NCBI GenBank assembly: GCA_017449525.1
Contig: JAFTFL010000002.1
Location: 62,001-126,000, forward strand
Direction of reading: 5' to 3'
Length of the DNA: 64,000 nucleotides
Source: Bacteroidales bacterium
GTDB taxonomy: Bacteria; Bacteroidota; Bacteroidia; Bacteroidales; P3
Of the stretch, positions 44,615-54,044 are shown one piece after another. The translations under genes were made by a program, and so were the position numbers. Position 1 is the first letter of the stretch; each line of letters opens with the position of its first letter. Below the pieces are notes generated by a model. It was not told the DNA's origin and searched no databases. It saw only the letters and a program-made list of their open reading frames with translations.

Positions 44615-45622
44615 CTACTTGACGCGTGCCAGCCCCTCGACCGCCTGTTTGTAGTCGGGGTCGATGTTCAGAGCCGACTGGTAACTGATACGGGCGTTGG
44701 TGCGGTCGCCCTTCAGTTCGTAGCACAATGCTCTGTTGGTGTAGGCCTCCACATAGTCGGCATCGCAGGCGATGGCCTGCGAGAAGAGGTCGATGGCTGC
44801 ATCGTAGTCCTCAAAGTAGAGCATCTCTATGTAGCCTCGATTGTGCCAGGCATACTTGTTGTGCGGTTCGACTTCGAGCATGCGAACGTACCACTCCTCG
44901 GCCAGTTCCGCCTCTTCCTTTTCCTGGTAGAACATGGCCAGATTGTACATGGCATTGGTGTTGGCGGAGTCAAGCCGTATGGCCGTCGTCAGGTATTCCA
45001 CGGCGAGGTCGCGTCCACCCGCAGCATAGAGCATGCCGAGCTCCTCGAAGGCGGGGGCGTAGTCGGGGTAGACCTCGCTCACGCGCCGATAGAGTCGTGC
45101 GGCTGCTGCCGTGTCGCCTTTTTCCTTATAGATGTAGGCCTTCATGAATAGCGCAGTGCGGTTGTCGGGGTCGCGCTCTGTAACTTTGGTCAGTGTCTCG
45201 AGCGACCGGTCGAAGTCGCGACTGAAGAAGGTTACCTCACCCATCTTGAGCAGGGCTTCCATATTGTCAGGCTCTAAGTTCAGTGCTTTTTGGAGTGCTT
45301 GGTAGCTCTTGCTCACGTTGCCGTTGGCAAAATAGGCATCGCTGAGGGCTATTTGGTAGGCCGTCTGGTCCTCGTCCAGTTCGCAGGCACGCTGCAGGTC
45401 GTTGATGGCCTCGTTGATGTGCTGCTGTTCAATGAGCAGTTTGCCGCGCTCGTAGTAGAGGTGGGCATCTTTAGGAGACTTCTTTATCTCGTTGTCGAGC
45501 ATCGTCAATTGTTCGCTGATGGTGAACTGACTGCGGTCGGTGGTGTTGCGGCAGGAGAAGAGGAATAGGGTGCTCAGTGCAATGCCTATGGTAGCCAGTT
45601 GGAGGCGTGAAGTGTATTTCAT
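44615..45622 (-). CDS. TPR-repeat lipoprotein
   Basis: 335 residues from the ATG at 45622, which gives a proper lipoprotein signal (lipobox 'LFLFSC', Cys near 24). The rest is about eight consecutive tetratricopeptide repeats, each with the W/Y-G-A-P pattern ('ALNLEPDNMEALLKMGEVTFFSRDF', 'RLDSANTNAMYNLAMFYQEKEEAELA', 'ACDADYVEAYTNRALCYELKGDRTNA'). A scaffold for protein contacts in the envelope; partners unknown. Single gene, ended by the strong terminator at 44552-44580. Confidence 0.85.
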   Translation of the reverse strand: MKYTSRLQLATIGIALSTLFLFSCRNTTDRSQFTISEQLTMLDNEIKKSPKDAHLYYERGKLLIEQQHINEAINDLQRACELDEDQTAYQIALSDAYFANGNVSKSYQALQKALNLEPDNMEALLKMGEVTFFSRDFDRSLETLTKVTERDPDNRTALFMKAYIYKEKGDTAAAARLYRRVSEVYPDYAPAFEELGMLYAAGGRDLAVEYLTTAIRLDSANTNAMYNLAMFYQEKEEAELAEEWYVRMLEVEPHNKYAWHNRGYIEMLYFEDYDAAIDLFSQAIACDADYVEAYTNRALCYELKGDRTNARISYQSALNIDPDYKQAVEGLARVK

Positions 45623-45754
45623 GATGTGGTGTTTGTGGTACACAAGTACGGTGAGTGGTAAAAATATTTGGTGTGAAATGAAACTTTTCTTGCGTTTCGT
45701 ACGTAAGAGTAGGACGTGTTTACTAATAAATGTTTTGTAGATGTTATTTATCGG

Positions 45755-45782
45755 TGAAGTCCGCCCAACAGGGCGGACTTCA
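45755..45782. terminator. Hairpin after the acyltransferase gene
   Basis: TGAAGTCCGCCC (45755-45766) pairs exactly with 45771-45782 around a 4-nt AACA loop. It lies 43 bp past the acyltransferase stop (minus) and upstream of the TPR gene. The T run is weak on both sides. Confidence 0.7.
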
Positions 45783-45825
45783 TTTCTTATGGCATCGGCC
45801 GAAGCATGTTGGCGGTTGGCGAGGT

Positions 45826-46878
45826 TCAGCGTGTGGACACACGCCGCTTGCGCCGCTCAACGATGAGCAAGGCCAGTCGACGTAGCAGGAGAGGTAAACT
45901 GATGGCCAAGAAGCTGGACACTACGATGAACAGCGCAAAGGGATAGCGCCCTGTGGGGAGCCACCAGATGGCGGCATAGGCACAGCCCCACACCACAAAG
46001 AGTTGCAGCAGATATATCCAGTAGCACCCTTCGGACACCTGGCGACAGGTGCGCCGTAGCCAGCCAGCCAGTCCAAGCCAGCGTGCGCACACGTAGCAGG
46101 CGGGCAATGCCAGTAGGCCCGTGAACACAGGCAGCAGGACAGGAGCTTGTCCAGTCAGCGACAGTACGCTCCATGCTGCGAAAGGCAAGGCAGCCAAGCC
46201 CCATTTCCAGGTGCGGATGGTGGCGAGTTCGTCGGTGTGTTGTGCACACACTATGCCCAGTAGGAAAAAGAAGGTGTAGCGGCAGTAGAGCGAGGCACCG
46301 CACATGGGCCCGGCGGGCAGTAGGGGAAGCCCTACACTGGCAAGGCACAGCACCATCTGCCACCGCTGCGGCAGCGCAAAGAGGAGGGGCACCACCACAT
46401 AGTAACCCATCAACAAGTAGATGTACCAAAGGAAGCTGGCCTCGGACTCCATGGGGTAGAGCAGCAGGTTGCGCATGACACTGCGCAACTGCTCCGCTGT
46501 GTCGCCACCGCTAAATCCAGTGGTGGCGTAGGCTACAATCAGTCCGATGGCGAGGTAGGGAAAGAAGAATTTTGTAAAGCGGCGGCCTACGTAGCGTCCA
46601 TAGTCTGCCACGCACTTCACACCGCGGTAGCTGTAGCGAACCAGGAGTCCCGATAGGAAGATGAACAGCGACATGTGGAATGCATAAATCCACTCGTGCA
46701 ATCGGTCGCTGTACCAATGGGGAGCGAAAGGTACGCTCTGATGTCCCACCACAACGAGGGTGATGGCAATGGCCATCATCGCATCAACTGTTTCCAAGCG
46801 GGGACGATGTGGCGACGGTTGTGGCGCGTCGGCGTTCTGCTTCGTTGCCACGGTTTTATTTCTTGCGTTTTTGCTCAA
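45826..46878 (-). CDS. Acyltransferase 3 family membrane protein (O-acetylase type)
   Basis: 350 residues, about ten membrane helices. The N-terminus after a polar lead has 'LETVDAMMAIAITLVVVGHQS' with the catalytic His of the family, and 'WIYAFHMSLFIFLSGLLVRYSYRG' with the conserved F-F/L-S-G segment. Such proteins acetylate surface polysaccharides. It is at the downstream end of the polysaccharide locus and its start overlaps the DUF4476 gene by 23 bp, so it may modify that polymer. The C-terminus is short and basic. Confidence 0.85.
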   Translation of the reverse strand: MSKNARNKTVATKQNADAPQPSPHRPRLETVDAMMAIAITLVVVGHQSVPFAPHWYSDRLHEWIYAFHMSLFIFLSGLLVRYSYRGVKCVADYGRYVGRRFTKFFFPYLAIGLIVAYATTGFSGGDTAEQLRSVMRNLLLYPMESEASFLWYIYLLMGYYVVVPLLFALPQRWQMVLCLASVGLPLLPAGPMCGASLYCRYTFFFLLGIVCAQHTDELATIRTWKWGLAALPFAAWSVLSLTGQAPVLLPVFTGLLALPACYVCARWLGLAGWLRRTCRQVSEGCYWIYLLQLFVVWGCAYAAIWWLPTGRYPFALFIVVSSFLAISLPLLLRRLALLIVERRKRRVSTR

Positions 46879-47581
46879 TGTGTTTCAGAAGATTTTGGCG
46901 GTTGCTGCTGAATGTGAGCACGTCGAGGGTGCGGTTGTAGTGCATGGGGTCAAGACAGTAGTCGTAGGCATACTTGAGGAACTCTAACCGGTCGTTGTCG
47001 AGGTCGATGGTGGCGGCCAGCAGTACCAGCTGTGATACTGTCATGGGACGGGAGGCGGCATAGCTCTTGGCCAGGTCCAGCCGATTGCGGTTGAAGGGCT
47101 CGGTGCGAAGACGGTTGGCCATCTCGCTGACCTCGCGGTCGGCCACGGGCTGAGGCGACGCAGGAATGTGCTGAGGGTTATTTCTGCGGTCGTCGTTGGT
47201 GGGCGGTGTAGGTCGCGAGGAGGGTTGCGGCACTGTACGCTCGGGTTCGCCGCCCTCAATGTGCAGGGCTTTATCGTGTCGACTGTAGGATACGGTCAGT
47301 TTCTGTGGGCCGGGCTTTACGTGGATGCGGGCATAGGCGGCTCGTTCTTCGGGCTTGCTCAGTACTACGATAACGTCGTGTGTCCCTGGGAAGATGTCCT
47401 TGACAAGCGCATTGCTGCTGGGTTTGCCCGAGTGGGGTGCGCCATCAACGTAGACGACGAACTTTTCATTGCCTGCAGCCGCAAAACTGAGGTTCCCCTC
47501 CTGTGGCGGACGGCCGTGCTGAGCCGACAGGCTGACGCACAGTAGGGCTGTGGTGAACAGGAATGTGCAGAACTTCTTCAT
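46856..47581 (-). CDS. DUF4476 domain secreted protein
   Basis: 241 residues. Signal peptide 'MKKFCTFLFTTALLCVSLSA'. A first beta-rich domain (about 30-110, 'NEKFVVYVDGAPHSGKPSSNALVKDIFPGTHDVIVVL') and a Pro/Asn-rich linker precede the C-terminal DUF4476 helical domain ('SYAASRPMTVSQLVLLAATIDLDNDRLEFLKYAYDYC'). Common in Bacteroidota, function unknown. It overlaps the acyltransferase gene by 23 bp. Confidence 0.82.
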   Translation of the reverse strand: MKKFCTFLFTTALLCVSLSAQHGRPPQEGNLSFAAAGNEKFVVYVDGAPHSGKPSSNALVKDIFPGTHDVIVVLSKPEERAAYARIHVKPGPQKLTVSYSRHDKALHIEGGEPERTVPQPSSRPTPPTNDDRRNNPQHIPASPQPVADREVSEMANRLRTEPFNRNRLDLAKSYAASRPMTVSQLVLLAATIDLDNDRLEFLKYAYDYCLDPMHYNRTLDVLTFSSNRQNLLKHIEQKRKK

Positions 47582-47638
47582 AATTGGTTGGTGTTTGATG
47601 TTGATGATTTGTTACTATGGGGAGAGACAAGCTGTGGC

Positions 47639-48502
47639 CTACACGGTGTCAATGAAGTTGCGCTCGGCACGGCTGAACACGACGAGGCCGAGGAACATGG
47701 TTACGCAAAGGCATCCCACGGTGTAGAGTAGTCCCATCCAGTCCATACTGCCAACGCCCGTCAGCGAATAGCGAAACGATTCGAAGATGCTGCTCAGCGG
47801 GTTGAGCCGCAGCAGCCAGCCGTAGCTCTTCTGCGACGCAATGCTCATGGGGTAGATGATGGGGGTGGCATACATCAGCAGACTGATGCCAAAGCCGATG
47901 AGCATGTTCAGGTCGCGGTATTTCACTGTGAGCGAACTTACAATCAATCCCCACGACATGGCAGTCATGGCTATTAGGAAAAGATAGACGGGCAGCAGCA
48001 GTAGCGACCATTGCGGCGCGAGGGGCGCACCTGTTAGGAGATAGTAAATGTAGACGATGATGAGCAGCATCAGCTGTATGCCAAAGGTGATGAGCGATGA
48101 GGTCATGCCGGCCAGCGGCACGATGAGCCGGGGAAAGTAGACCTTGCTGAATAGGCTAGCGTTGCCTGCCAAGACCTGCGAGTTGCTGTTCAAACAGGCG
48201 TTGAAATAGTTCCACAGCAGAATGCCGCTCAAGTAGAACACGGCTTGCGGTATGCCGTCGGTGCCGATACCTGCCAGTCCGCCAAAGACAAACATGTACA
48301 TCACCGTGGTGAATATGGGGCTGATGAAGAACCAGGCCAGGCCCAAAATGGTTTGTTTGTACTGCGTTACCACGTTGCGACGCACGTAGATGGTGTACAG
48401 GTCGCGGTATTCCCAGAGGTCGCGTAGGTTGAGTTGGAAGAACCGTTTGCGGGGTTCGATTATGGATGTCCACTCTTCGGAGCTGTTGGGCTGTGTATGC
48501 AT
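47639..48502 (-). CDS. wzm: Polysaccharide ABC exporter permease (Wzm/TagG type)
   Basis: 287 residues with six membrane helices. The ABC-2 permease features are present: an amphipathic N-terminus 'LWEYRDLYTIYVRRNVVTQYKQTILGLAWFFISPIF', then 'GILLWNYFNACLNSNSQVLAGNASLFSKVYFPRLIVPL', the typical Wzm/KpsM stretch. It exports lipid-linked O-antigen-like chains. The matching ATPase (Wzt) is about 7 kb upstream in the same orientation, so the two subunits are split by the glycosyltransferase genes. Confidence 0.93.
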   Translation of the reverse strand: MHTQPNSSEEWTSIIEPRKRFFQLNLRDLWEYRDLYTIYVRRNVVTQYKQTILGLAWFFISPIFTTVMYMFVFGGLAGIGTDGIPQAVFYLSGILLWNYFNACLNSNSQVLAGNASLFSKVYFPRLIVPLAGMTSSLITFGIQLMLLIIVYIYYLLTGAPLAPQWSLLLLPVYLFLIAMTAMSWGLIVSSLTVKYRDLNMLIGFGISLLMYATPIIYPMSIASQKSYGWLLRLNPLSSIFESFRYSLTGVGSMDWMGLLYTVGCLCVTMFLGLVVFSRAERNFIDTV

Positions 48503-48590
48503 GCAAGAATGTGTGTTGATGTGTGTGATGATGTGCGTTTGGTTGTGTGCTGCACTTTGTGGAAGAAGGGGGTGTTGGCTTGGTTGGGCG

Positions 48591-49799
48591 TCAGTCCTTC
48601 TGGTACACCTGCTCGAGCAGGGGGATGATGCGGCGGTTACTGTAGAGTTCGATGGCGTGACGGTGCGCGTTGTGCCCCATCATGGTCAAGACGGTGCGCT
48701 GGGAGTTGAGTTGGATAATTATCTCCACCATGCCCTCTGTGTCGCCTTCGTCGAGCACGTAGCCTGTGTGGCCGTTGCGCACACTCTCATGGGTGCCACC
48801 AGCGGTGGTGCAGATGACGGGCAACCCCATGGCTTGAGCCTCTTGAGCCACGCAGCCCTGATTTTCGGCGCGCCCGTCGGCATCATGCCCACCAGGGAAT
48901 AGAAAAAGGTCGCTCTCGGACAGCAGGGCTTGCACACGGTCGGAAGTGCAGGCACCAGCAAGGGTTATCACAGAGTCCACCCCCCGTTCAGCTACCCTTG
49001 TTCGGCAAGCCTCCATCAGCGGCCCATCGCCTATCATGGTGGCGGTGCAGATCACGTCGCGCTGCCGAAGGTTTGCTATTATCTCGATGAAAGTAAGTGG
49101 TTTTTTTAAGTCCACAAGTCGCCCTACGTAGGCGATGCGTAGCGGGCGGTCGGCATTGGGTGTGCGCTGCAAAGGCTGTTCCAACGCAGGATTGAGGCCG
49201 CAGGGCACGATGCACATTTTCTCCTCGGGAAATCCCATTCGAGAGGCCTGCTCAACGGCGAAGCGCGTTACGTGAATGAGGACATCGGCCTTTTGAAAGA
49301 GGAGATTGTACTGGTCGGGACGAGCTATTCGAGGCATGAAGTCGCAGCCGTGGAAGGTTACGACGAAGCGCGGTTTGCGCAGCAGGCCCCAGCGGCGCAA
49401 CGTTGCTATGGGGGGGGCGTTGTAGCCGAAATGGACGTGCAACACGTCGTAGTGCCGAGTGGGCAGCGACAGACCCAACCAAAACGGGCGCCTGTCGAAA
49501 TGCCCCCCCTCCCGTTTGCTCTGCATGGCGGCGTGCAACGTGGGCAGGAGGGCTGCTGGGTGGTGCAGACCGAAGCGCAGCAACAACCGCAGCAGTCGCC
49601 ACGGACTATCGCATGGGGGACAGAACATAGTGCGCTCCAACAGTCGATGCTGCTCCAACAGCGGATGCATCGGCTCACTACTGCGCCCTGTGGCGTAGAT
49701 GTCCACCTCGTGTCCCCGTTCGATGAGCCCTACCACCTGTGTGGCAATAAAGAGTTCCGACACCCGCGGAAAGTTATCGGTAATGACAGCAATTTTCAT
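48591..49799 (-). CDS. Glycosyltransferase family 4 (WcaL/AmsK-like)
   Basis: 402 residues. The N-domain begins 'MKIAVITDNFPRVSELFIATQVVGLIERGHEVDIYA', typical of WcaL-type transferases. The C-domain has 'RIAYVGRLVDLKKPLTFIEIIA', 'ATMIGDGPLMEACRTRVAERGV' and 'SDLFLFPGGHDADGRAENQGCVAQEAQAMGLPVICTTAGGTHESV' with the donor EX7E-like site. Cytoplasmic side of the membrane, adding a sugar to the exported chain. A large antisense open frame covers it but has no domain. Confidence 0.9.
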   Translation of the reverse strand: MKIAVITDNFPRVSELFIATQVVGLIERGHEVDIYATGRSSEPMHPLLEQHRLLERTMFCPPCDSPWRLLRLLLRFGLHHPAALLPTLHAAMQSKREGGHFDRRPFWLGLSLPTRHYDVLHVHFGYNAPPIATLRRWGLLRKPRFVVTFHGCDFMPRIARPDQYNLLFQKADVLIHVTRFAVEQASRMGFPEEKMCIVPCGLNPALEQPLQRTPNADRPLRIAYVGRLVDLKKPLTFIEIIANLRQRDVICTATMIGDGPLMEACRTRVAERGVDSVITLAGACTSDRVQALLSESDLFLFPGGHDADGRAENQGCVAQEAQAMGLPVICTTAGGTHESVRNGHTGYVLDEGDTEGMVEIIIQLNSQRTVLTMMGHNAHRHAIELYSNRRIIPLLEQVYQKD

Positions 49800-50042
49800 T
49801 GGAAGAGACTGGGCGGTTTTATGTATTATCTGTACTACATCAAGTCTTGGATCGAGAACAGGGACGCTTTATTTCAGTTGCCAGAGGCAACCGTTGTTGC
49901 CAAGCGACTTAGCCTTCTTGCCAAGCGACATGGCCTTCTGAGTCAAACATCGCAATCCTTACCGTGCCGTGGTGTCGGTTTTGCGCGTGTAGGCGAACTG
50001 TCGTCAAATGGCTCAAAAGCGGAATGTGCACCGTTCAAAACC

Positions 50043-50080
50043 ATAATGCGCATTATTAGGGGTGGATAATGCGCATCATT
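50043..50080. repeat. Two palindromes, 24 bp apart
   Basis: ATAATGCGCATTAT (50043-50056) is a perfect 14-bp palindrome and ATAATGCGCATCAT (50067-50080) a one-mismatch copy. It is upstream of the GT4 gene on the minus strand (start 49799) and could be a paired operator or part of element debris. Confidence 0.5.
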
Positions 50081-50513
50081 GAAAAAGAGGGTCCGAAAAG
50101 TGCTTGTGTGTACTTTGCTGAATTTGGTTATCAAACTTTGGTCCTACGACTGAGGCAGGTTGACGAGTTCATTGTTTTGGGCTGTTATGAGTTGTCTGCT
50201 CTCTGGCACTCGACTGCCTGTCGTTGTTGACTGCACGCTGTGCGCTGTTATTCGGTGGCACTGATGCAGTGTCTGAGGTTTTGGTTTGTTCTCCAAACGC
50301 TATCACTGCAGTCTTGGGTTGCTGTTGCAGATGTACGCATTCTCTTCACATTGTTATGGCTTGTTCTCGATAGGAATGCCCGTGCCTTTCTTTCGCCCCT
50401 CGCATTGGGTGAACCTGGCTTGGCGTGTGCCAGTTGAGGCTGCTGTGGGGCACTCTGCCATGGTGTTGTCTTTCGGATTGCCACTCTTGGTCATGCTATA
50501 GGTTTGTTCTTCA

Positions 50514-50681
50514 TCAGTAGCACACTTTTGTTTTTGTGGCTGCAAAGTTGCTGATAATGCAGCTTACCGTCGGCTGGGAGCGCCCATACTTCTTCGCAAA
50601 CTGGCCTTGACTCACTCTTTCAACATAGTATTCTCGAATGACCGCCTCCCACTCTGATTGACTAAAATGGTAGACCCCTCC
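50514..50681 (-). pseudogene. Helix-turn-helix remnant, probably of a transposase orfA
   Basis: Without a start codon, this frame reads 'VYHFSQSEWEAVIREYY', then 'VERVSQGQFAKKYGRSQPT' and 'VSCIISNFA' before a stop. It is a compact HTH unit like the first 50 residues of IS3-type orfA proteins. No orfB, inverted ends or target duplication were found, so the assignment to an element is tentative. Confidence 0.4.
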
Positions 50682-50937
50682 CGTTGTTTTCTCTGTTGTT
50701 TTCTCTCATCTTTGTTGACTGTTGTGTCAACTATTTTCAGCGCAAGGCAATTGCATTTATCTACTTTATGCTTCAAGTTTTCCTTGCGAGGACAAGGCAA
50801 AAAGAAGTGGAATATTACGATGTCTTCCTTGTCGTGCGTGGCAATGAGAACCCCAATGTGGGGCGACTTTCGCTCTTTGAGAATACTGGTGGGAATAAGA
50901 AAGCCATCTAAGAGTTGCTACCAACTCCAGCCGATAT

Positions 50938-51876
50938 TCATTCTGTACAGGATTTGTGGCGCTTACTCCGCAGCCAAATACCCATTTGAAGCCAAGAGTC
51001 GGCCACTGCGTAGTGCCCTCGCTGCAGTGTCGTGAGTGCCTGGTGTTCAGTCTTGTACTGAGGAGTGAAGCGTTGCGTGGTCATTGTGGCATTCGCAAAC
51101 AGTCTACGCAGCCAAGCTATACGCTGCTGGCGTTGAGCCGTAGGGTAGAGGGTATTCAGAATGTCGCGACAGCGAATGTTGATGCGCGACTGTACAAAAC
51201 TGTTGTAGAAATCGGATTGAGCGATGTACGGCATCGTATTCCGACACTGTTCTAATGCCTCAATACTTTGCCACAGAACCCGCGGCCCATTGCGATGGCT
51301 CAACGAATGGGAGTAGACAATGCGGTGGTATCCATAGTATTCCACATCAACCACCGACTGTACATATTGACAATAACGTAGGTTGAACACCGCATCCTCA
51401 CCGCAGGTCAACTCATTAGGGAAGCGCAGGAGGTGCTCCTTAATAATGTGCGCGTTGTAACAACGCGCCCATGGTGAGGAGAACCTCTCCATGGGCTGAG
51501 AGAGATAAAGACTGTTGCCGTCATGTTCCGTGGTTCGCCCCACGGGAAGCACTTTAGGCTTCGTCGCGACTGCGCGGTACTGCTTAATGTAATCCTCTTC
51601 AACCCAATCGTCGGCATCGACAAATAGTATCCATTCGCCCTGCGCTACCTCCAGCCCGTGGTTTCGTGCTGCTGCTGGTCCCGCATTGGCCTGTTGTAGG
51701 ACGTGGATTCGAGCATCTGTAGCTGCCAAGTTCTGGCATATCATCCCCGACTCGTCTGTGCTGCCGTCATTCACCAGTATCAGTTCCCAATCCTTGTCGC
51801 TCTGCCTGCGAATACTCTCTGCACACCGCGCCAGCGTCGCCTCCGCATTATAAATAGGAATGATGAGGGAAAACAT
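50938..51876 (-). CDS. Glycosyltransferase family 2
   Basis: 312 residues. 'MFSLIIPIYNAEATLARCAESIRRQS' and 'LILVNDGSTDESG' open the GT-A fold; 'NHGLEVAQGEWILFVDADDWVEED' holds the DxD site. After about residue 210 there is a helical tail without match. Part of the minus-strand polysaccharide operon, 16 bp after the next GT2 gene. Confidence 0.9.
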   Translation of the reverse strand: MFSLIIPIYNAEATLARCAESIRRQSDKDWELILVNDGSTDESGMICQNLAATDARIHVLQQANAGPAAARNHGLEVAQGEWILFVDADDWVEEDYIKQYRAVATKPKVLPVGRTTEHDGNSLYLSQPMERFSSPWARCYNAHIIKEHLLRFPNELTCGEDAVFNLRYCQYVQSVVDVEYYGYHRIVYSHSLSHRNGPRVLWQSIEALEQCRNTMPYIAQSDFYNSFVQSRINIRCRDILNTLYPTAQRQQRIAWLRRLFANATMTTQRFTPQYKTEHQALTTLQRGHYAVADSWLQMGIWLRSKRHKSCTE

Positions 51877-51892
51877 GGAAGATGAAGAGGTT

Positions 51893-52843
51893 TTAATTCG
51901 ATTTGCAACAACAAAATTGATGGTGTAGAAGTTGAACCAAAACGTTGCGAACGCTTATGAGAGTAAACGGCCAGCTGTTGCGTTGGCGCAGCAGGGTATT
52001 CAGTTGCGTATTGTTCATCTGACGAACAATGCTATGCGCCATGTCCTGTTGACGAAACCAAAGCAACTCTTTGGTGTGTTGAAGAAGAACCTCCTCAATC
52101 TTATTTTGAGGGGTCAATGTGTCAACAAAGCGTTCAGCCCAATGAAGAAAGTCTTCGCAGGCTTGTAGTCGCTGTGGTAATGTGTTGTGGTTGGATGAAA
52201 TGTTCAGGCCACTGCTACGTGAGTAGAGTAGATATTTATCAGAACAAACAATGCCATGTTTCATTCCTGTTCGGACTACCGTGGCATCGTCGCTGTAGTA
52301 TCCCAGAGGGAAATCAACAAAACCACCTGCCTCTTCTAATGCTGTTCGGCGAAACATAAACTCGGGCAATGTCTGCATCCTGTGGGCAATATTGCGATAG
52401 TAAAAACTTTCTATGGCACTTTCCCACTCTTTACAGGGTGCGGAAATATCAGTTATTTGCCCTATGGAATCCATGCGGCAAATATGACAATGAAAGACGT
52501 CAGCGAGAGGGTATCTCTTGGCAAGCCTATCCATCTCGGACAGATAATTGGGCAGATATACATCATCATCCGATGCCATGATGATATATTCGGAATCGCT
52601 TAAATCAACGCAATGTTGCCATTGCGCTATAAGGTTGATCCCTCCCAAATTTCTTTCATTTTTGTAATATTGAATCCGATTGTCGGAGAAAGATTGCACA
52701 ATACTGTCAATATCTTCTGGCGAAGCATCATTAACGATCACCAACTCATAATTTGGATAGTCTTGAGATAGGATGCTTGTAATAGCCTCATGTAGAAATA
52801 GAGCCTTGTAGGCTGGTAAAAGAAAAGAAAAACGGGGAGTCAT
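51893..52843 (-). CDS. Glycosyltransferase family 2
   Basis: 316 residues. 'RFSFLLPAYKALFLHEAITSILSQDYPNYELVIVNDASPED' is followed by the acidic site 'YIIMASDDDVYLPNYLSEM'. The C-terminal region is helix-rich, and the base composition (about 42% GC) is lower than in the flanking chromosome. It starts 4 bp after the preceding transferase gene's stop, so the genes form a tight operon. Confidence 0.9.
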   Translation of the reverse strand: MTPRFSFLLPAYKALFLHEAITSILSQDYPNYELVIVNDASPEDIDSIVQSFSDNRIQYYKNERNLGGINLIAQWQHCVDLSDSEYIIMASDDDVYLPNYLSEMDRLAKRYPLADVFHCHICRMDSIGQITDISAPCKEWESAIESFYYRNIAHRMQTLPEFMFRRTALEEAGGFVDFPLGYYSDDATVVRTGMKHGIVCSDKYLLYSRSSGLNISSNHNTLPQRLQACEDFLHWAERFVDTLTPQNKIEEVLLQHTKELLWFRQQDMAHSIVRQMNNTQLNTLLRQRNSWPFTLISVRNVLVQLLHHQFCCCKSN

Positions 52844-52847
52844 CTTG

Positions 52848-53711
52848 TTATCGATGAAATAGATGTTTTACCCATACTAATGGTTGCAATAATGCTTGTC
52901 CTAATCGATATGAGGGCGTTTGGCTTGTGATAAATACTCCGTGATTATATGTTATCCGTTGTAAATGGTCAGCCCATCGTTCCAAGCCATCTATTAATTG
53001 CGAACTGTTTAATCCGACAATGAGTGGTAGGCTATCTTTCCACTTTTCGTACCATACTTTTTGTGCTTCAAAGAAAGTGGAAGAGAGGCTTTGTTCAATA
53101 TTGTTACGATGTTCTAACAGAATGTTTTTTGTAACTAATGTCTTCATACCAATAGCTCTGATTTGCATGCAAATGTCCATATCGTACATGTGAAAGCCAT
53201 CATATGTTTTAGTGTCGAAGCAAATTTTTTCTTTACTAAATAGTTTACTCGGTATACACATCCATACTCCGTCACAGACTGCTACTTCAGAGAAGCCTGC
53301 TTCATTGAAAAAACGTGTCTCGTTGACTAACTTTGTTTTAGAGCCATATTTTTGATAGTAGTAGTATGAATGCAAAAAACTGTCGCTCCAATAGCAAGGA
53401 TGATTTAGTAATATGTGCCCCCCAATTACACCCAAGCATCCACAATCAGTATGTTGGGTGAAAATATTCTGAACTTCTCTGCCCCAATCATAGCTGTGCA
53501 TAACTGCATCTTCGTGCATAAAACATAGGATCCCCCCATTTTTAACCCTTGAATGCTCTATCCCTACGTTATATGCACTAAATATTGAATACTTGTTTTG
53601 ACTATTATCAATTACTATGATCTCGTGGTCGCACCCGATGGTAGATTCGATATTATGACGCTGTTCAATACTAATGTCTTGCTTTCGAGAACAGATTATA
53701 ACTGAAATCAT
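52848..53711 (-). CDS. Glycosyltransferase of the GT2/StrF-like type
   Basis: 287 residues. 'MISVIICSRKQDISIEQRHNIESTIGCDHEIIVIDNSQ' then 'IFSAYNVGIEHSRVKNGGILCFMHEDAVMHSYDWG' with an HED acidic motif in place of the usual DxD, and 'GFHMYDMDICMQIRAIGM' with the acceptor Asp. This is the Glyco_tranf_2_5/StrF-like layout. AT-rich compared with the chromosome, as expected for a recently acquired surface-polysaccharide gene. Confidence 0.85.
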   Translation of the reverse strand: MISVIICSRKQDISIEQRHNIESTIGCDHEIIVIDNSQNKYSIFSAYNVGIEHSRVKNGGILCFMHEDAVMHSYDWGREVQNIFTQHTDCGCLGVIGGHILLNHPCYWSDSFLHSYYYYQKYGSKTKLVNETRFFNEAGFSEVAVCDGVWMCIPSKLFSKEKICFDTKTYDGFHMYDMDICMQIRAIGMKTLVTKNILLEHRNNIEQSLSSTFFEAQKVWYEKWKDSLPLIVGLNSSQLIDGLERWADHLQRITYNHGVFITSQTPSYRLGQALLQPLVWVKHLFHR

Positions 53712-53721
53712 AGACTACAGA

Positions 53722-53925
53722 TCAGGTTTGTTGCGAATGTTCAATAAAATATTCAAAGAGATTCGTAAATTGAGAGGAAAGTCTCTCTTGAAATACTGAG
53801 GTTAGCGATGATCCTTTTTGACAATCAATTCTGATACGCGACTGACATGAGTCTGTATTTTGCCAAGTCGTGTCAATCCGTCTTCTATCGATTATCAATG
53901 CTTCATGCCCTCCTATCGTCCTCAT
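53722..53925 (-). CDS. Small unrecognised ORF, possibly a gene fragment
   Basis: 67 residues, ending 10 bp before the StrF-like gene. The sequence ('GGHEALIIDRRRIDTTWQ', then 'RIRIDCQKGSSLTSVFQER') has a normal composition but no family match by eye. The start ATG is not preceded by a promoter box. It may be the C-terminal piece of a decayed gene, since the next 600 bp upstream hold other remnants. Confidence 0.35.
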   Translation of the reverse strand: MRTIGGHEALIIDRRRIDTTWQNTDSCQSRIRIDCQKGSSLTSVFQERLSSQFTNLFEYFIEHSQQT

Positions 53926-54044
53926 CTTGTGATGTACAAGATTTGTAAGAATATATAGAAAATCTTTAAGAGGGATATTTGAATCTTTTTATATTATAAT
54001 CGAACCGGGGAAAGGGGAAGGATATACATTTAAAATTAGCATGA
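53926..54044. other. AT-rich gap
   Basis: No frame or hairpin recognised; A/T-rich with several short direct repeats of TATAT. Part of the 1.5-kb decayed stretch between the StrF-like gene and wzt. Confidence 0.4.

Larger units (their letters stand above)
49800..50937. other. Gene-free gap in the polysaccharide locus with insertion-sequence-like debris
   Basis: About 1.1 kb between two glycosyltransferase genes. I see no intact gene. Contents are two ATAATGCGCAT-type palindromes at 50043-50056 and 50067-50080 and a degenerate helix-turn-helix frame at 50514-50681 (minus). The rest is low-information sequence with in-frame stops in all frames. It is probably the scar of a lost gene or mobile element. 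Confidence 0.55.

Noticed and set aside
49272..50069. A 265-codon plus-strand frame opposite the GT4 gene
   Set aside because: Antisense shadow of a clear glycosyltransferase; the part beyond the gene also has no recognisable sequence.
50658..51035. Plus-strand 125-codon frame in the locus gap
   Set aside because: It runs into the antisense of the GT2 gene, has no domain and no promoter.
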